Source: Streptomyces glomeratus
GTDB taxonomy: Bacteria > Actinomycetota > Actinomycetes > Streptomycetales > Streptomycetaceae
Length of the DNA: 64,000 bases
Assembly (NCBI RefSeq): GCF_021462825.1
Contig: NZ_JAKEEB010000030.1
Location: 1-64,000 of the forward strand
Direction: 5' to 3'
The notes under the pieces are model-generated. The model made no database searches, was not told the origin of the DNA, and saw nothing but the letters and a program-made list of their open reading frames with translations. Shown here piece by piece: positions 24,973-33,566 of this stretch. The position numbers were made by a program, and so were the translations under genes. Within the stretch, counting starts at the first letter, position 1. The number at the start of each line of letters is the position of its first letter.

Positions 24973-27232
24973 GCCGGCGCCTCCGGGCGTCTATGAGCAT
25001 CTCCTGGATGTTCCGCAGGGGGTGGCCGTCCCCATCGGTCGCGTGCCGGGTCCACTCGCCGTCCGGTCCCAGGTGCCAGGAGGCCGTGGAGTCGGACATG
25101 CCGGTCTCGAAGAGCCGGTTGAGGGCCGCCCGGTGCGACGGGTCGGTGACCCTGACGAGTGCTTCGATGCGGCGGTCGAGGTTGCGGTGCATCATGTCGG
25201 CGCTGCCGATCCACACCTCGGGCTCACCGCCGTTTCCGAACACGAAGACGCGCGAGTGTTCGAGGAAGCGGCCGAGGATGGACCGCACCCGTATGTTCTC
25301 CGACATGCCGGTGACGCCCGGGCGCAGCGCGCAGATGCCGCGCACCCACACCTCGACCGGCACGCCCGCCTGCGACGCGCGGTAGAGCGCGTCGATGATC
25401 GCCTCGTCCACCATCGAGTTGACCTTGATTCGGACGCACGCGGGCCGGCCGGCCCGGTGGTGCTGGATCTCCTGGTTGATCCGGGAGATCAGGCCGTCGC
25501 GCAGGGACTTGGGGGCCACCAGCAGCCGGCGGTAGGTCTCACGGCGGGAGTAGCCGGAGAGCCTGTTGAACAGGTCGGACAGGTCCGCGCCGACCTGCTG
25601 ATCGGCGGTCAGCAGCCCCAGGTCCTCGTACAGACGGGCGGTCTTGGGGTGGTAGTTGCCCGTGCCGACATGGCTGTAGCGGCGGAGCGTTTCGCCTTCC
25701 TGCCGCACGACCAGCGAGAGCTTGCAGTGCGTCTTCAGACCGACGAGTCCGTAGACGACATGGCAGCCCGCTTCCTCCAGCTTGCGAGCCCACTTGATGT
25801 TGGCCTGCTCGTCGAAGCGGGCCTTGATCTCGACCAGTACGAGGACCTGCTTGCCGGACTCGGCCGCGTCGATGAGCGCGTCGACGATCGGCGAGGTCTC
25901 CGAGGTCCGGTACAGCGTCTGCTTGATGGCGAGCACGTCCGGGTCGGCGGCCGCCTGCTCGAGGAAGGCCTGCACCGACGTGGAGAAGCTGTCGTACGGG
26001 TGGTGCAGCAGGATGTCCCGGTCCCGCATGGCCGCGAAGATGTCGGGTGCGGACGCCGACTCGACCTCGGCGAGGTCACGGGGGGTGACCGGGACGGACT
26101 TCGGGTACTTCAGTTCGGGCCGGTCGAGGTTCGCGATGCCGAAGAGGCCTGTGAGGTCCAGGGGACCCGGCAGCGGGTACACCTCTGCCTCGGAGATCTT
26201 CAGCTCGCGGATCAGCAGGTCGAGCACGTACCGGTCGATGGACTCCTCGACTTCCAGGCGCACCGGCGGCCCGAAGCGGCGCCGCATGAGCTCCTTCTCC
26301 AGGGCCTGGAGCAGGTTCTCGGCGTCGTCCTCCTCGACCTCGAGGTCCTCGTTGCGGGTGATGCGGAAGGTGTGGTGCTCCAGCACCTCCATGCCCGGGA
26401 ACAGCTCCTCCAGGTGCGCGGCGATGACGTCCTCGATGGGGACGTAGCGCTGCGGGGATGCCTCCAGGAAGCGGGAGAGCAGCGGCGGCACCTTGACGCG
26501 CGCGAAGTGGCGGTGGCCGGAGACCGGGTTGCGCACGACGACCGCGAGGTTGAGCGAGAGGCCCGAGATGTACGGGAAGGGGTGCGCGGGGTCGACGGCC
26601 AGCGGGGTGAGCACCGGGAAGATCTGATGGCGGAAGAGCGTGAACAGGCGCGCCTGCTCCTTGTCCGTCAGCTCGTTCCAGCGGACCAGGTGGATGCCCT
26701 CCTCCGCGAGCGCGGGGGCGACGTCCTCGTGGAAGCAGGCCGCGTGGCGGGCCATGAGCTCGCGCGAGCGGGCCCAGATCATCTCCAGCACCTCGCGGGG
26801 CTGGAGACCGGACGCCGAGCGGGTGGCGACACCGGTGGCGATACGGCGCTTCAGACCCGCCACCCGGACCATGAAGAACTCGTCCAGGTTGCTGGCGAAG
26901 ATCGCCAGGAACTTCGCGCGTTCCAGAAGGGGTGTGTTCGGGTCCTCGGCCAGCTCGAGTACGCGCTCGTTGAACTGGAGCCAGCTGCGTTCCCGGTCGA
27001 GGAAGCGGCCCGGCGGGAGCTGGGCGCCCTCGCTCACCTCGTACGCGTCGAGGTCGGCGTCGATGTCGGGTTCGAGTTCGGAGACCGTCGCGGCCACGGT
27101 GTGCGGGCGGTGCGCGGCGATGGAACCCACGGAGGGCTGCTGATTCTGCACGGTCGCGCGACCCGTGGGCTCTCCCTCACGGGGAGTGGCGGGGGAGGAC
27201 TGGGCCGGTGCCTGGGCGTTCTGCTGGCTCAT
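24953..27232 (-). CDS. ppk: Polyphosphate kinase (RNA degradosome polyphosphate kinase), PPK1
   Basis: A protein of about 759 aa with all four PPK1 domains: N-terminal helices (RERSWLQFNERVLELAEDP, SNLDEFFMVRVAGLK), the head domain, and two PLD-like C-terminal catalytic domains. The autophosphorylated histidine lies in SHVGTGNYHPKTARLYEDLG; the FARVKVPPL and HHPYDSF motifs are also present. It makes polyphosphate reversibly from ATP. An in-frame ATG at 27367 would add 45 Pro/Ala-rich residues. I prefer 27232 for its GGAAGAA site, but the longer form is possible. It is co-transcribed with CHAD. Confidence 0.94.
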   Translation of the reverse strand: MSQQNAQAPAQSSPATPREGEPTGRATVQNQQPSVGSIAAHRPHTVAATVSELEPDIDADLDAYEVSEGAQLPPGRFLDRERSWLQFNERVLELAEDPNTPLLERAKFLAIFASNLDEFFMVRVAGLKRRIATGVATRSASGLQPREVLEMIWARSRELMARHAACFHEDVAPALAEEGIHLVRWNELTDKEQARLFTLFRHQIFPVLTPLAVDPAHPFPYISGLSLNLAVVVRNPVSGHRHFARVKVPPLLSRFLEASPQRYVPIEDVIAAHLEELFPGMEVLEHHTFRITRNEDLEVEEDDAENLLQALEKELMRRRFGPPVRLEVEESIDRYVLDLLIRELKISEAEVYPLPGPLDLTGLFGIANLDRPELKYPKSVPVTPRDLAEVESASAPDIFAAMRDRDILLHHPYDSFSTSVQAFLEQAAADPDVLAIKQTLYRTSETSPIVDALIDAAESGKQVLVLVEIKARFDEQANIKWARKLEEAGCHVVYGLVGLKTHCKLSLVVRQEGETLRRYSHVGTGNYHPKTARLYEDLGLLTADQQVGADLSDLFNRLSGYSRRETYRRLLVAPKSLRDGLISRINQEIQHHRAGRPACVRIKVNSMVDEAIIDALYRASQAGVPVEVWVRGICALRPGVTGMSENIRVRSILGRFLEHSRVFVFGNGGEPEVWIGSADMMHRNLDRRIEALVRVTDPSHRAALNRLFETGMSDSTASWHLGPDGEWTRHATDGDGHPLRNIQEMLIDARRRRRGTATP

Positions 27233-27399
27233 GAATCCATTCTTCCGCGCCAACCGGGTGACGGGCGCGTCGGAGACGGCGGGCAGTGGCGCGGCAGACG
27301 GACGCCCGCGTTCCGCACCGGCCCCGTTGCGAGGCGGTGGTGGCGGCTCAGGCAGGGCGGTGTTCATTGGCTGAGCGTCGCAAGCTCGTCTGAATCAAT

Positions 27400-27700
27400 G
27401 GTTACGGCGACATGACGTGCGGGATAGCGAGGGGAGGCTCGCGGACGTCTAGAGGGAGCGCGGCGGCGTACGAGGGGGCTGGACGAGGCCTATGCGCCGT
27501 CGCGGACCGGAGGGACGGTGGCGGCGGGCCGCCTGGGGAGGCGGGTGGCGGGGAGGTGGACGGCGACGGGGATGGGGGCGGACGGCGGCGCGGGTGGCCG
27601 GGAGGCGGACGGCGACGGGGAGGGCCGCGGACGGGGCGGACGGCGGCGGGAGGCTGCCGGGGCGGTGGACGGAGGCGGGCACGGCCCGGCGGCAGGAGCC
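27400..27700. repeat. G-rich degenerate repeat region between ppk and the sigma operon
   Basis: This divergent gap (27233-27767) holds no convincing gene. From about 27520 to 27680 the plus strand repeats GGCGGACGGCGACGGGG-like words (27560, 27605, 27630) with many GGG runs. A hairpin, CGGCAGG-AG-CCTGCCG at 27690-27705, ends it. Short open frames here are compositional artefacts. G-rich, strongly strand-biased sequence could form non-B DNA. Confidence 0.6.
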
Positions 27701-27767
27701 TGCCGGGCTCGCCGAAGATCTCTGCCGGGGTGTGAACCGTTCGCGAGGGCTCATCCGATGAAGGGGC

Positions 27768-28307
27768 GTGAGGGAAACGAGAAGTGACGGGGAGCTGCTG
27801 CGTGCCGCGGCAGACGGGGACCGTCGCGCCTTCGAGGAGCTGTACCGGCGGTATGCGCCGTGGCTCACGGCACGGCTGCGCGGCCGCTGCGCCGACCCCG
27901 GGGTCGTGGACGACGTCGTGCAGGAGACGTTCCTGGCGGTCTGGCACGGCACCGCGCGGTACCGCGAGGACGGCGACGTGTCCGGCTGGCTCTGGCGCAT
28001 CGGCGCCCGACGGCTGGTGGACGCGCTGCGCGGCGACGGCGCACGCGGCCGGCTGCGCCAGACACTGGCGCGGCTGCGGCACCGGCACGAGGCCTCCGCG
28101 GAGGAGCGCGTCCTGGCCGGAGTGGAGCACGGCGACCTGGCGGGAGCACTGATACGGCTCTCGCCCGAGCTGAGGGCCGTCCTCCAGGCGACGGTGATCG
28201 ACGGACTCACGACCAGGGAGGCGGCCGTCCTGCTCGGCATTCCTCCCGGCACGGTCAAGACACGGGCGCTGCGGGCGCGCAAGCGGCTGCGGGAGGAGCT
28301 GGCATGA
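27768..28307 (+). CDS. ECF-family RNA polymerase sigma factor
   Basis: A 179-aa sigma-70 family protein. Region 2 is visible at residues ~10-90 (FEELYRRYAPWL, VDDVVQETFLAVWHG, GWLWRIGARRLVDALR) and region 4 at ~125-178 (LSPELRAVLQATVIDGLTTREAAVLLGIPPGTVKTRALRARKRL). It is the first gene of a five-gene operon; its stop overlaps the next start (ATGA). Start GTG 27768 lacks a good ribosome site. A candidate ECF promoter, GAACC at 27734-27738 with CGAT at 27756-27759, would make the mRNA leaderless and suggests autoregulation. Confidence 0.9.
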   Translation: MRETRSDGELLRAAADGDRRAFEELYRRYAPWLTARLRGRCADPGVVDDVVQETFLAVWHGTARYREDGDVSGWLWRIGARRLVDALRGDGARGRLRQTLARLRHRHEASAEERVLAGVEHGDLAGALIRLSPELRAVLQATVIDGLTTREAAVLLGIPPGTVKTRALRARKRLREELA

Positions 28308-29176
28308 GGGATGTGAAGAGCGACGGCGCCGCATGGCACGCGGACGCCGAGGACCTCCGCGCCTATGCGCGCGGAGAGCTGGAGGCACCCCGGCTGTGGT
28401 CCGTGGACACACACCTGGCCGCCTGCGCACCCTGCCGTCAGGCACTCGCCGAGGCCGGCGACCCGCTCGCCGTGGACCTCGGCTGGGAGCGGCTCGACGC
28501 CGAACTGGACGCGCCCCGGCCGGGTCCCGTCGAGGCGCTGCTGACCCGGTTCGGGGTGGCCGACCACATCGCGCGGCTGCTTGCCGCGACCCCCGTGCTG
28601 CGCGCGTCCTGGCTCGGCGCGGTCATGCTGGTCCTGGCCATGACCGTGGCGAGTGTGTACGCGATGGACTCGCCGACGGTGTTCCTCGCCCTGGCCCCGC
28701 TGCTGCCTCTCGCGGGCGTCGCCCTGTCGTACGGACCGGCTCTCGACCCGACCTACGAGATGACGGTGGTCGCCCCGCTGCACGGCTTCCGCCTGCTGAT
28801 GATCCGTACGGTCGCGGTGCTGGTGGCGAGCCTCGGGCTGAACGGCCTGGCGACGCTCGCCCTCCCGCTCTACGGACTGCATGCCCTGTCCTGGTTGCTG
28901 CCCGGCCTCGCCCTGACCGCGACGGGACTCGCGCTGACCGCCCGGCTGGGCCCGGTCCTCGCCCCGGCCCTGGTCAGCGGCGTCTGGGTCGCCCTGCTGG
29001 TGGTGGCCGAGGCGACCGTACACGGGACGCCCCTGCCGTTCACGGCTCCGGGCCAGGGGGTGGCCGCGGCGGTCGCGGTCGTCTCGGCCGTCCTGCTGCA
29101 CCGCCTGCGTGACCGCTTCGACGCCTCGCCGGCCCACCCCTTGTCCACCGACTTCGCCCACAGGAGCACCTCATGA
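28304..29176 (+). CDS. Zinc-finger (zf-HC2) membrane protein, probable anti-sigma factor
   Basis: A 290-aa protein. The N-terminal cytoplasmic part has HLAACAPC (His-x3-Cys-x2-Cys) in the place of the anti-sigma zinc motif, followed by about six membrane helices instead of the usual one. It overlaps the sigma gene by four bases (ATGA) and the ABC ATPase gene by four bases. By position and motif it should sequester the sigma factor at the membrane. The polytopic C-terminal half suggests it could also sense or belong to the transporter encoded next. Confidence 0.82.
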   Translation: MRDVKSDGAAWHADAEDLRAYARGELEAPRLWSVDTHLAACAPCRQALAEAGDPLAVDLGWERLDAELDAPRPGPVEALLTRFGVADHIARLLAATPVLRASWLGAVMLVLAMTVASVYAMDSPTVFLALAPLLPLAGVALSYGPALDPTYEMTVVAPLHGFRLLMIRTVAVLVASLGLNGLATLALPLYGLHALSWLLPGLALTATGLALTARLGPVLAPALVSGVWVALLVVAEATVHGTPLPFTAPGQGVAAAVAVVSAVLLHRLRDRFDASPAHPLSTDFAHRSTS

Positions 29177-30042
29177 CCACGGCCCCCACCGTCTCGGCCT
29201 CCGGCCTGACCGTGCGCTACGGCGGCAGGCCCGCTCTGGACGACGTCTCCCTGTGCCTCCACGAGGGTGTCACCGGCCTGCTCGGGCCCAACGGCGCGGG
29301 CAAGACGACCCTGCTACGGGTGCTCGCCACCGCCGTGCCCGCCGACCGGGGCTCGTTCACCGTCCTCGGGCACGACCCGGGCACGGCCGCCGGCCGTCAG
29401 GAGGTGCGGCGCCTGCTCGGCTATCTGCCGCAGACCCCGGGCTTCCACCCGGACTTCACGGCCTTCGCGTTCGTCGACTACGTGGCGATCCTCAAGGAGC
29501 TCACGGACCGGGCCGGACGCCACCGCGAGGTGCGGCGTGTGCTCGAGGCCGTCGGTCTCTCGGATGTACGGGCCAGACGCATCAAGCGGTTGTCCGGCGG
29601 TATGCGCCAGCGCGTCGCGCTGGCCGCCGCGCTCGTGGGCGACCCCCGCCTGCTGCTCCTCGACGAACCGACCGTCGGTCTCGACCCCGAACAGCGCATG
29701 CGCTTCAGGGAGGTGATCGCCGAGGCGGGCGAGGGCCGGACGGTGCTGCTGTCCACCCATCAGACCGAGGACGTGGCGATGCTGTGCCACCGCGTGATCG
29801 TGACGGCCCACGGCCGGCTCCGCTTCGAGGGCACCCCGGCCGAGCTGACCGCACGGGCGGCAGGCCGGGTGTGGAGCAGTACGGAACGCGACCCGGGCGC
29901 CCGCGCCGGCTGGCGTACGGGCATGGGCACGTTCCGCAACGTCGGCGACCCGCCCAAGGGTGCCGAGCTCCTCGAACCGACCCTGGAGGACGGCTACTTG
30001 CTGGTCCTCGACGGCGAGCCCGCGGAGGTGGCGTCCGTATGA
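29173..30042 (+). CDS. ABC transporter ATP-binding protein
   Basis: A 289-aa ABC ATPase: Walker A LLGPNGAGKTTLLR (residues ~36-49), Q-loop LGYLPQTPGF, signature LSGGMRQRVALA, Walker B LLLLDEPTVGLDPEQ, switch histidine STHQTED. The pattern is that of drug or lipid exporters and ABC-2 systems. A C-terminal extension of about 70 residues follows the core. Both ends overlap neighbours by ATGA, so it is strictly coupled to the zinc-finger protein upstream and the permease downstream. Confidence 0.93.
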   Translation: MTTAPTVSASGLTVRYGGRPALDDVSLCLHEGVTGLLGPNGAGKTTLLRVLATAVPADRGSFTVLGHDPGTAAGRQEVRRLLGYLPQTPGFHPDFTAFAFVDYVAILKELTDRAGRHREVRRVLEAVGLSDVRARRIKRLSGGMRQRVALAAALVGDPRLLLLDEPTVGLDPEQRMRFREVIAEAGEGRTVLLSTHQTEDVAMLCHRVIVTAHGRLRFEGTPAELTARAAGRVWSSTERDPGARAGWRTGMGTFRNVGDPPKGAELLEPTLEDGYLLVLDGEPAEVASV

Positions 30043-31613
30043 GCACGGTCATCGACAAGGCCCCGGCGGTCGCCGCGCCGGTGCGGACCGGGCGCCACTC
30101 GGCCGCAGCCGTCCTCGCCCTGGCGCGCTTCGAGGCCCGCGAACTCCTGCTCCAGATCCCCGTGTTCGTGTTCTTCTTGCTGTACATCGGGCACGCCCTG
30201 TGGAAGCTGTTCCTCCCCGGGGACGGCATGGACGACTATCCGGCCCTGCAGAGCGTCGACCGCAGCTCCCAGTCCGTCCTGCCGTTCCTGGCCGTCGCGG
30301 TCCTGATGTGTGTGAACGTGGCCGCTCTGCGGTCCCGGCGCCACGGCACGGACGGGCACTTCGACGTCCTGGTCATGGAGCCCTGGCGGCGTACGGTGGC
30401 GCACGCGCTGTCCGTGGTGCCCTTCGCGGCGGTCACCGCCCTGGTCGTCGCCGTCCAGTTCGGCCGGGCGGCCCTGAAGCCCGGGGCGGCGGGTCATGGA
30501 TCGCCGGCGGAACTGGCGGTGGGACCACTGGTGGTGCTGCTGGCCGGGGTGCTGGGGGTGCTGATCGCACGCCTCTGCCCCAGCATCGTCGGTGGTCCGC
30601 TGTTCATAGTCGTCGGATTCGCCACATTCCTGACCGCCTCCGTGGTCACGGGGGAGAAGGAGCACTGGCTGAACTGGCTGTATCCGGTCGTCTCCGAGAA
30701 CGGCGCCGATCCGATCCCCTCCGACCTCCTGGGCCGCCCGGCCGCCTGGCACGCCCTGTACCTGCTGGGGCTGACCGCGCTGCTGCTGTGTGCCGCGGCA
30801 CTGGTGAGCGGGGGACGCACCCGCCTGCTGAAGGCGCTCACGGTGGTCGCGCTCGGCGCCACGGCCGCGGGGATCGCCGGTCAGTCCCCGGGCCACGAGG
30901 CCCGGCTGACCGCGGCGCGCACGCAGGTGAACCGTACGCCGGGACGGTTCCAGTCGTGCGTGGTGCACGGCCGCTCGACGTACTGCTCGTTCCCGGAGTG
31001 GACCGGCTGGCGGGACGACTGGGCGCGGGTCGCCGACCGGGTCCAGCGTCTCGCGGGCGGGGGCGCCGGCGGGGAACGGCTGACCATCCGGCAGCGGATA
31101 CCGCTGATCTACGACCTGAGCAGTGATGCCGCCCTGACGCCCTTGAGCACGCCGGGTGAGGTGACCGTCGGCACACGGTGGGGCGGAAGCCGCGTCCCCG
31201 AGTTCGCCGTCGGTGTCGCCTCGGTCCTTGTCGCCGGGGACGAGCAGGCGGTGTCCCGTGTGTGCGACGCCCGCGTGATCACCGTCATGTGGCTGGCGCT
31301 GGCCGCTCAGGACGATCCGGCGGCCGCGTTCCGCGCCGTCCGCCTGGACGACAGCACGGCGGGCTCCGCCCTCGCGCTGGCCCCCACGGAACCGGTCCCC
31401 ATGAGTGCGGAACAGACCCGGATCGTCCGGGAACTGCTCAGGCAGCCGCGCTACAGCGTGACGGCCAGGGTGAAGGCCCACTGGACGGAGCTGACGTCCC
31501 CGAAGACATCGGAGGCCCGGGTGGCGGAACTGCTGGGTGTGCCGGGGGCGGCCGACGGGGCGCGCAACGGGTCCGGCAAGGGTGCCGACGAGGGGGCGTG
31601 GTGTCAGCAGTAG
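30039..31613 (+). CDS. ABC transporter permease, ABC-2-like
   Basis: A 524-aa protein. Six hydrophobic segments lie in the first ~285 residues (LLLQIPVFVFFLLYIGHALW, VLPFLAVAVLMCVNVAAL, VVPFAAVTALVVAVQF and others), as in ABC-2 exporters. A soluble C-terminal domain of about 230 residues contains two cysteines (SCVVHGRSTYCSFPEWTGW) and probably faces outside. The domain resembles no family I can name. It overlaps the ATPase by four bases (ATGA). Substrate unknown. Confidence 0.82.
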   Translation: MSTVIDKAPAVAAPVRTGRHSAAAVLALARFEARELLLQIPVFVFFLLYIGHALWKLFLPGDGMDDYPALQSVDRSSQSVLPFLAVAVLMCVNVAALRSRRHGTDGHFDVLVMEPWRRTVAHALSVVPFAAVTALVVAVQFGRAALKPGAAGHGSPAELAVGPLVVLLAGVLGVLIARLCPSIVGGPLFIVVGFATFLTASVVTGEKEHWLNWLYPVVSENGADPIPSDLLGRPAAWHALYLLGLTALLLCAAALVSGGRTRLLKALTVVALGATAAGIAGQSPGHEARLTAARTQVNRTPGRFQSCVVHGRSTYCSFPEWTGWRDDWARVADRVQRLAGGGAGGERLTIRQRIPLIYDLSSDAALTPLSTPGEVTVGTRWGGSRVPEFAVGVASVLVAGDEQAVSRVCDARVITVMWLALAAQDDPAAAFRAVRLDDSTAGSALALAPTEPVPMSAEQTRIVRELLRQPRYSVTARVKAHWTELTSPKTSEARVAELLGVPGAADGARNGSGKGADEGAWCQQ

Positions 31614-32269
31614 CCGACGGGTGCCTGCGGGTTCCGGTCCTTCTCCCGCCGGTGTGGCGCGCTCTGCCCTGGCGGGCGCTGGGTGCCGCGGCCGGGGCGG
31701 GCCTGGCTGCCGCCGCGGTCGCACGGCTGGTGCCCGGCGGGCCCGACCCGGCGTTCGCCCTGGTCCTGCTGCGGTGCGCCGCGGTCGCCTTCGCGCTGGG
31801 CCTGGCGTTCCTGCTGGACGATCCGGCACGGCACATCACCGCGGCCGTGCCGACCCGGCGAGCGGTGCGGACCGGACTGAGGATGGCACTAGCCGTCCCG
31901 CTCGCCGCGGTGTGCTGGACGGTGGCCCTGCTGCTGATACCGGGCCGTACACGGCCCCCGGCGGGTGATGTCACGCTCGAGGCGGCGGTGCTCGCGGCGC
32001 TGGCGCTCACCGGCGCCGCGGCCGCCGTGCGGTGCACCGATGAGCCGCAACCGGGAGCGGCCGTGGCGGTGACGTCGGCGGCCGGTACGGCGCTCGCGCT
32101 GCTGCTTCCCGAGCGCTGGGCACTGTTCGTCGCGGCGGGCTCCCCCGACTGGGCGGTGGCGCATCAGCGCTGGGCCGCACTGCTGGCACTCACCGTGGCG
32201 GCGGGGACGGCACTGCTGCCGGAACCTCTGCGCAGAGGCCCGTCGTTGGCACTCCGGCCCCCTCACTGA
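31601..32269 (+). CDS. Hydrophobic membrane protein of the sigma/ABC operon
   Basis: A 222-aa, Ala/Leu-rich membrane protein with five or six helices, overlapping the end of the permease gene. Two GTG codons (31598 and 31601) follow AGGGGGC; the second gives better spacing. No motif identifies a function. As the last gene of a fully overlapping operon it is probably a second membrane subunit of the same transporter. The following 120 bases are C-rich low-complexity sequence without a gene. Confidence 0.75.
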   Translation: MSAVADGCLRVPVLLPPVWRALPWRALGAAAGAGLAAAAVARLVPGGPDPAFALVLLRCAAVAFALGLAFLLDDPARHITAAVPTRRAVRTGLRMALAVPLAAVCWTVALLLIPGRTRPPAGDVTLEAAVLAALALTGAAAAVRCTDEPQPGAAVAVTSAAGTALALLLPERWALFVAAGSPDWAVAHQRWAALLALTVAAGTALLPEPLRRGPSLALRPPH

Positions 32270-32390
32270 CCCGGTCACCCCCGGCAGGAGCCCAGCCCCC
32301 GGCCCACCGCACCGACCCACCGCACCCGGCCCACCCCCACCGGCCTGCCCCCCGGCCTACCCCACCAGGCACTACGGCCCCTCGGGTCCC

Positions 32391-33329
32391 TCAGGTCTCC
32401 GTTCGGTACATCAGATCCGTCTCGTATGTGGCGAAGCCCAGCCGCTCGTACACCGTGAGCGCGGCCGCGTTGTCCGCGTCGACGTAGAGCATGGCGGTCG
32501 GCAAGCCCTGGGCGGTCAGGTGCCGCAGGCCGATCGTGGTGAGGGCACGGCCCAGGCCGCCGCCCTGTGCGCCGGGCCGGACACCGAGGACGTACACCTC
32601 GCCGAGCTGTTCCTCGGCGTGGACCTTGGTCCAGTGGAAGCCGACGAGCTCGAGGCCGTGCTCGCCCTCGCGTTCCGCGAGGAAGAAGCCCCGGGGGTCG
32701 AACCACGGCTCGGCCTTGCGGTCGTCGAGATCGCGCTGGGTGACGGAGCCCTGCTCGGGGTGGTGGGCGAAAGCCGCCGCGTTGACGGCGAGCCAGGCCG
32801 CGTCGTCCTGGCCGGGGACGAAGGTGCGGACGGTGACACCGTCGGGCAGCTTCGGCTCGACCAGCTCGAGCTGGTCCAACGGGCGGCGCAGCTGGCGCAG
32901 TTCACGGAAGAGGGTGAGACCGAGGACCTGGGCCAGGTGCCGGGCCGCCGAGTGACCGCCGTGTGCCCATACCCGCAGCCGCTTGCCGGAGGCTGCCAGA
33001 AGCGCGGAGCCCAGCGCCCGGCCGTGCCCATGGCCGCGGTGCGAGGGGTGCACGACCAGTTCGGCGGCCGGGGCCTCCACCGGGTCGGTGTCCTCCAGCT
33101 GGGCGTATCCGACGAGCGTCTCCCCGACCGTCAGCAGCAGATGGGAGACGCCCTCACGCTCACCGCCGCGCAGTTGCAACCGTCCCTGTTCGGACACCGC
33201 CTGTTGTCCGTCGATCCGGGCGGCGTCGGCGAGCAGTTCTAGTACGGCCTCGGCCTGCGCGGGCGAGAGTGCGCTGACCGTCTCCAGGGAGCGGGTCAGT
33301 GCCGGGCGGGCGTCGTCGTCGCTGGTCAT
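32391..33329 (-). CDS. mshD: Mycothiol synthase MshD
   Basis: A 312-aa protein made of two GNAT domains. The N-terminal one has LVVHPSHRGHGHGRALGSALL and the C-terminal one VYVLGVRPGAQGGGLGRALTT...LYVDADNAAALTVYERLGF. RLRVWAHGGHSAARHLA, FRELRQLRRPL and the ending YETDLMYR are characteristic of MshD. It transfers acetyl from acetyl-CoA to the cysteine amine of Cys-GlcN-Ins, the last step of mycothiol synthesis in the cytoplasm. ATG 33329 gives the normal family length. Confidence 0.95.
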   Translation of the reverse strand: MTSDDDARPALTRSLETVSALSPAQAEAVLELLADAARIDGQQAVSEQGRLQLRGGEREGVSHLLLTVGETLVGYAQLEDTDPVEAPAAELVVHPSHRGHGHGRALGSALLAASGKRLRVWAHGGHSAARHLAQVLGLTLFRELRQLRRPLDQLELVEPKLPDGVTVRTFVPGQDDAAWLAVNAAAFAHHPEQGSVTQRDLDDRKAEPWFDPRGFFLAEREGEHGLELVGFHWTKVHAEEQLGEVYVLGVRPGAQGGGLGRALTTIGLRHLTAQGLPTAMLYVDADNAAALTVYERLGFATYETDLMYRTET

Positions 33330-33410
33330 GGATACGAGGGTAAAGGGCGGGCCGGGGGGAGGGGAGGAGATGGAGGAGGGCGGGAGAGATCCGTCGAATG
33401 CGGTACCCCG

Positions 33411-33510
33411 ATCACCGCCGCCTCGGCGATGACGTCGGCGTCCTGCACGGCCGAGGCGGGATCACCGCCGCCTCGGCGATGACGTCGGCGTCCTGCACGG
33501 CCGAGGCGGG
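33411..33510. repeat. Perfect 50-bp tandem duplication with internal hairpin
   Basis: Bases 33411-33460 are repeated exactly at 33461-33510. Within each unit CCGCCTCGGC pairs with GCCGAGGCGG (10-bp stem), so the array makes two identical hairpins. It lies downstream of the sensor kinase stop (33567, minus strand) and upstream of mshD, a position suited to ending the two-component transcript. The identity of the copies implies a recent duplication. Confidence 0.95.
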
Positions 33511-33566
33511 GCAAGCCCGGGGCGGTCGGCGGTTCCGGGTACCCCTGGGCGGGTCAGGCCGGCCGT

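Noticed and set aside
24923..27415. 830-aa plus-strand open frame opposite ppk
   Set aside because: Shadow of ppk; no family features, and ppk on the other strand is unmistakable.
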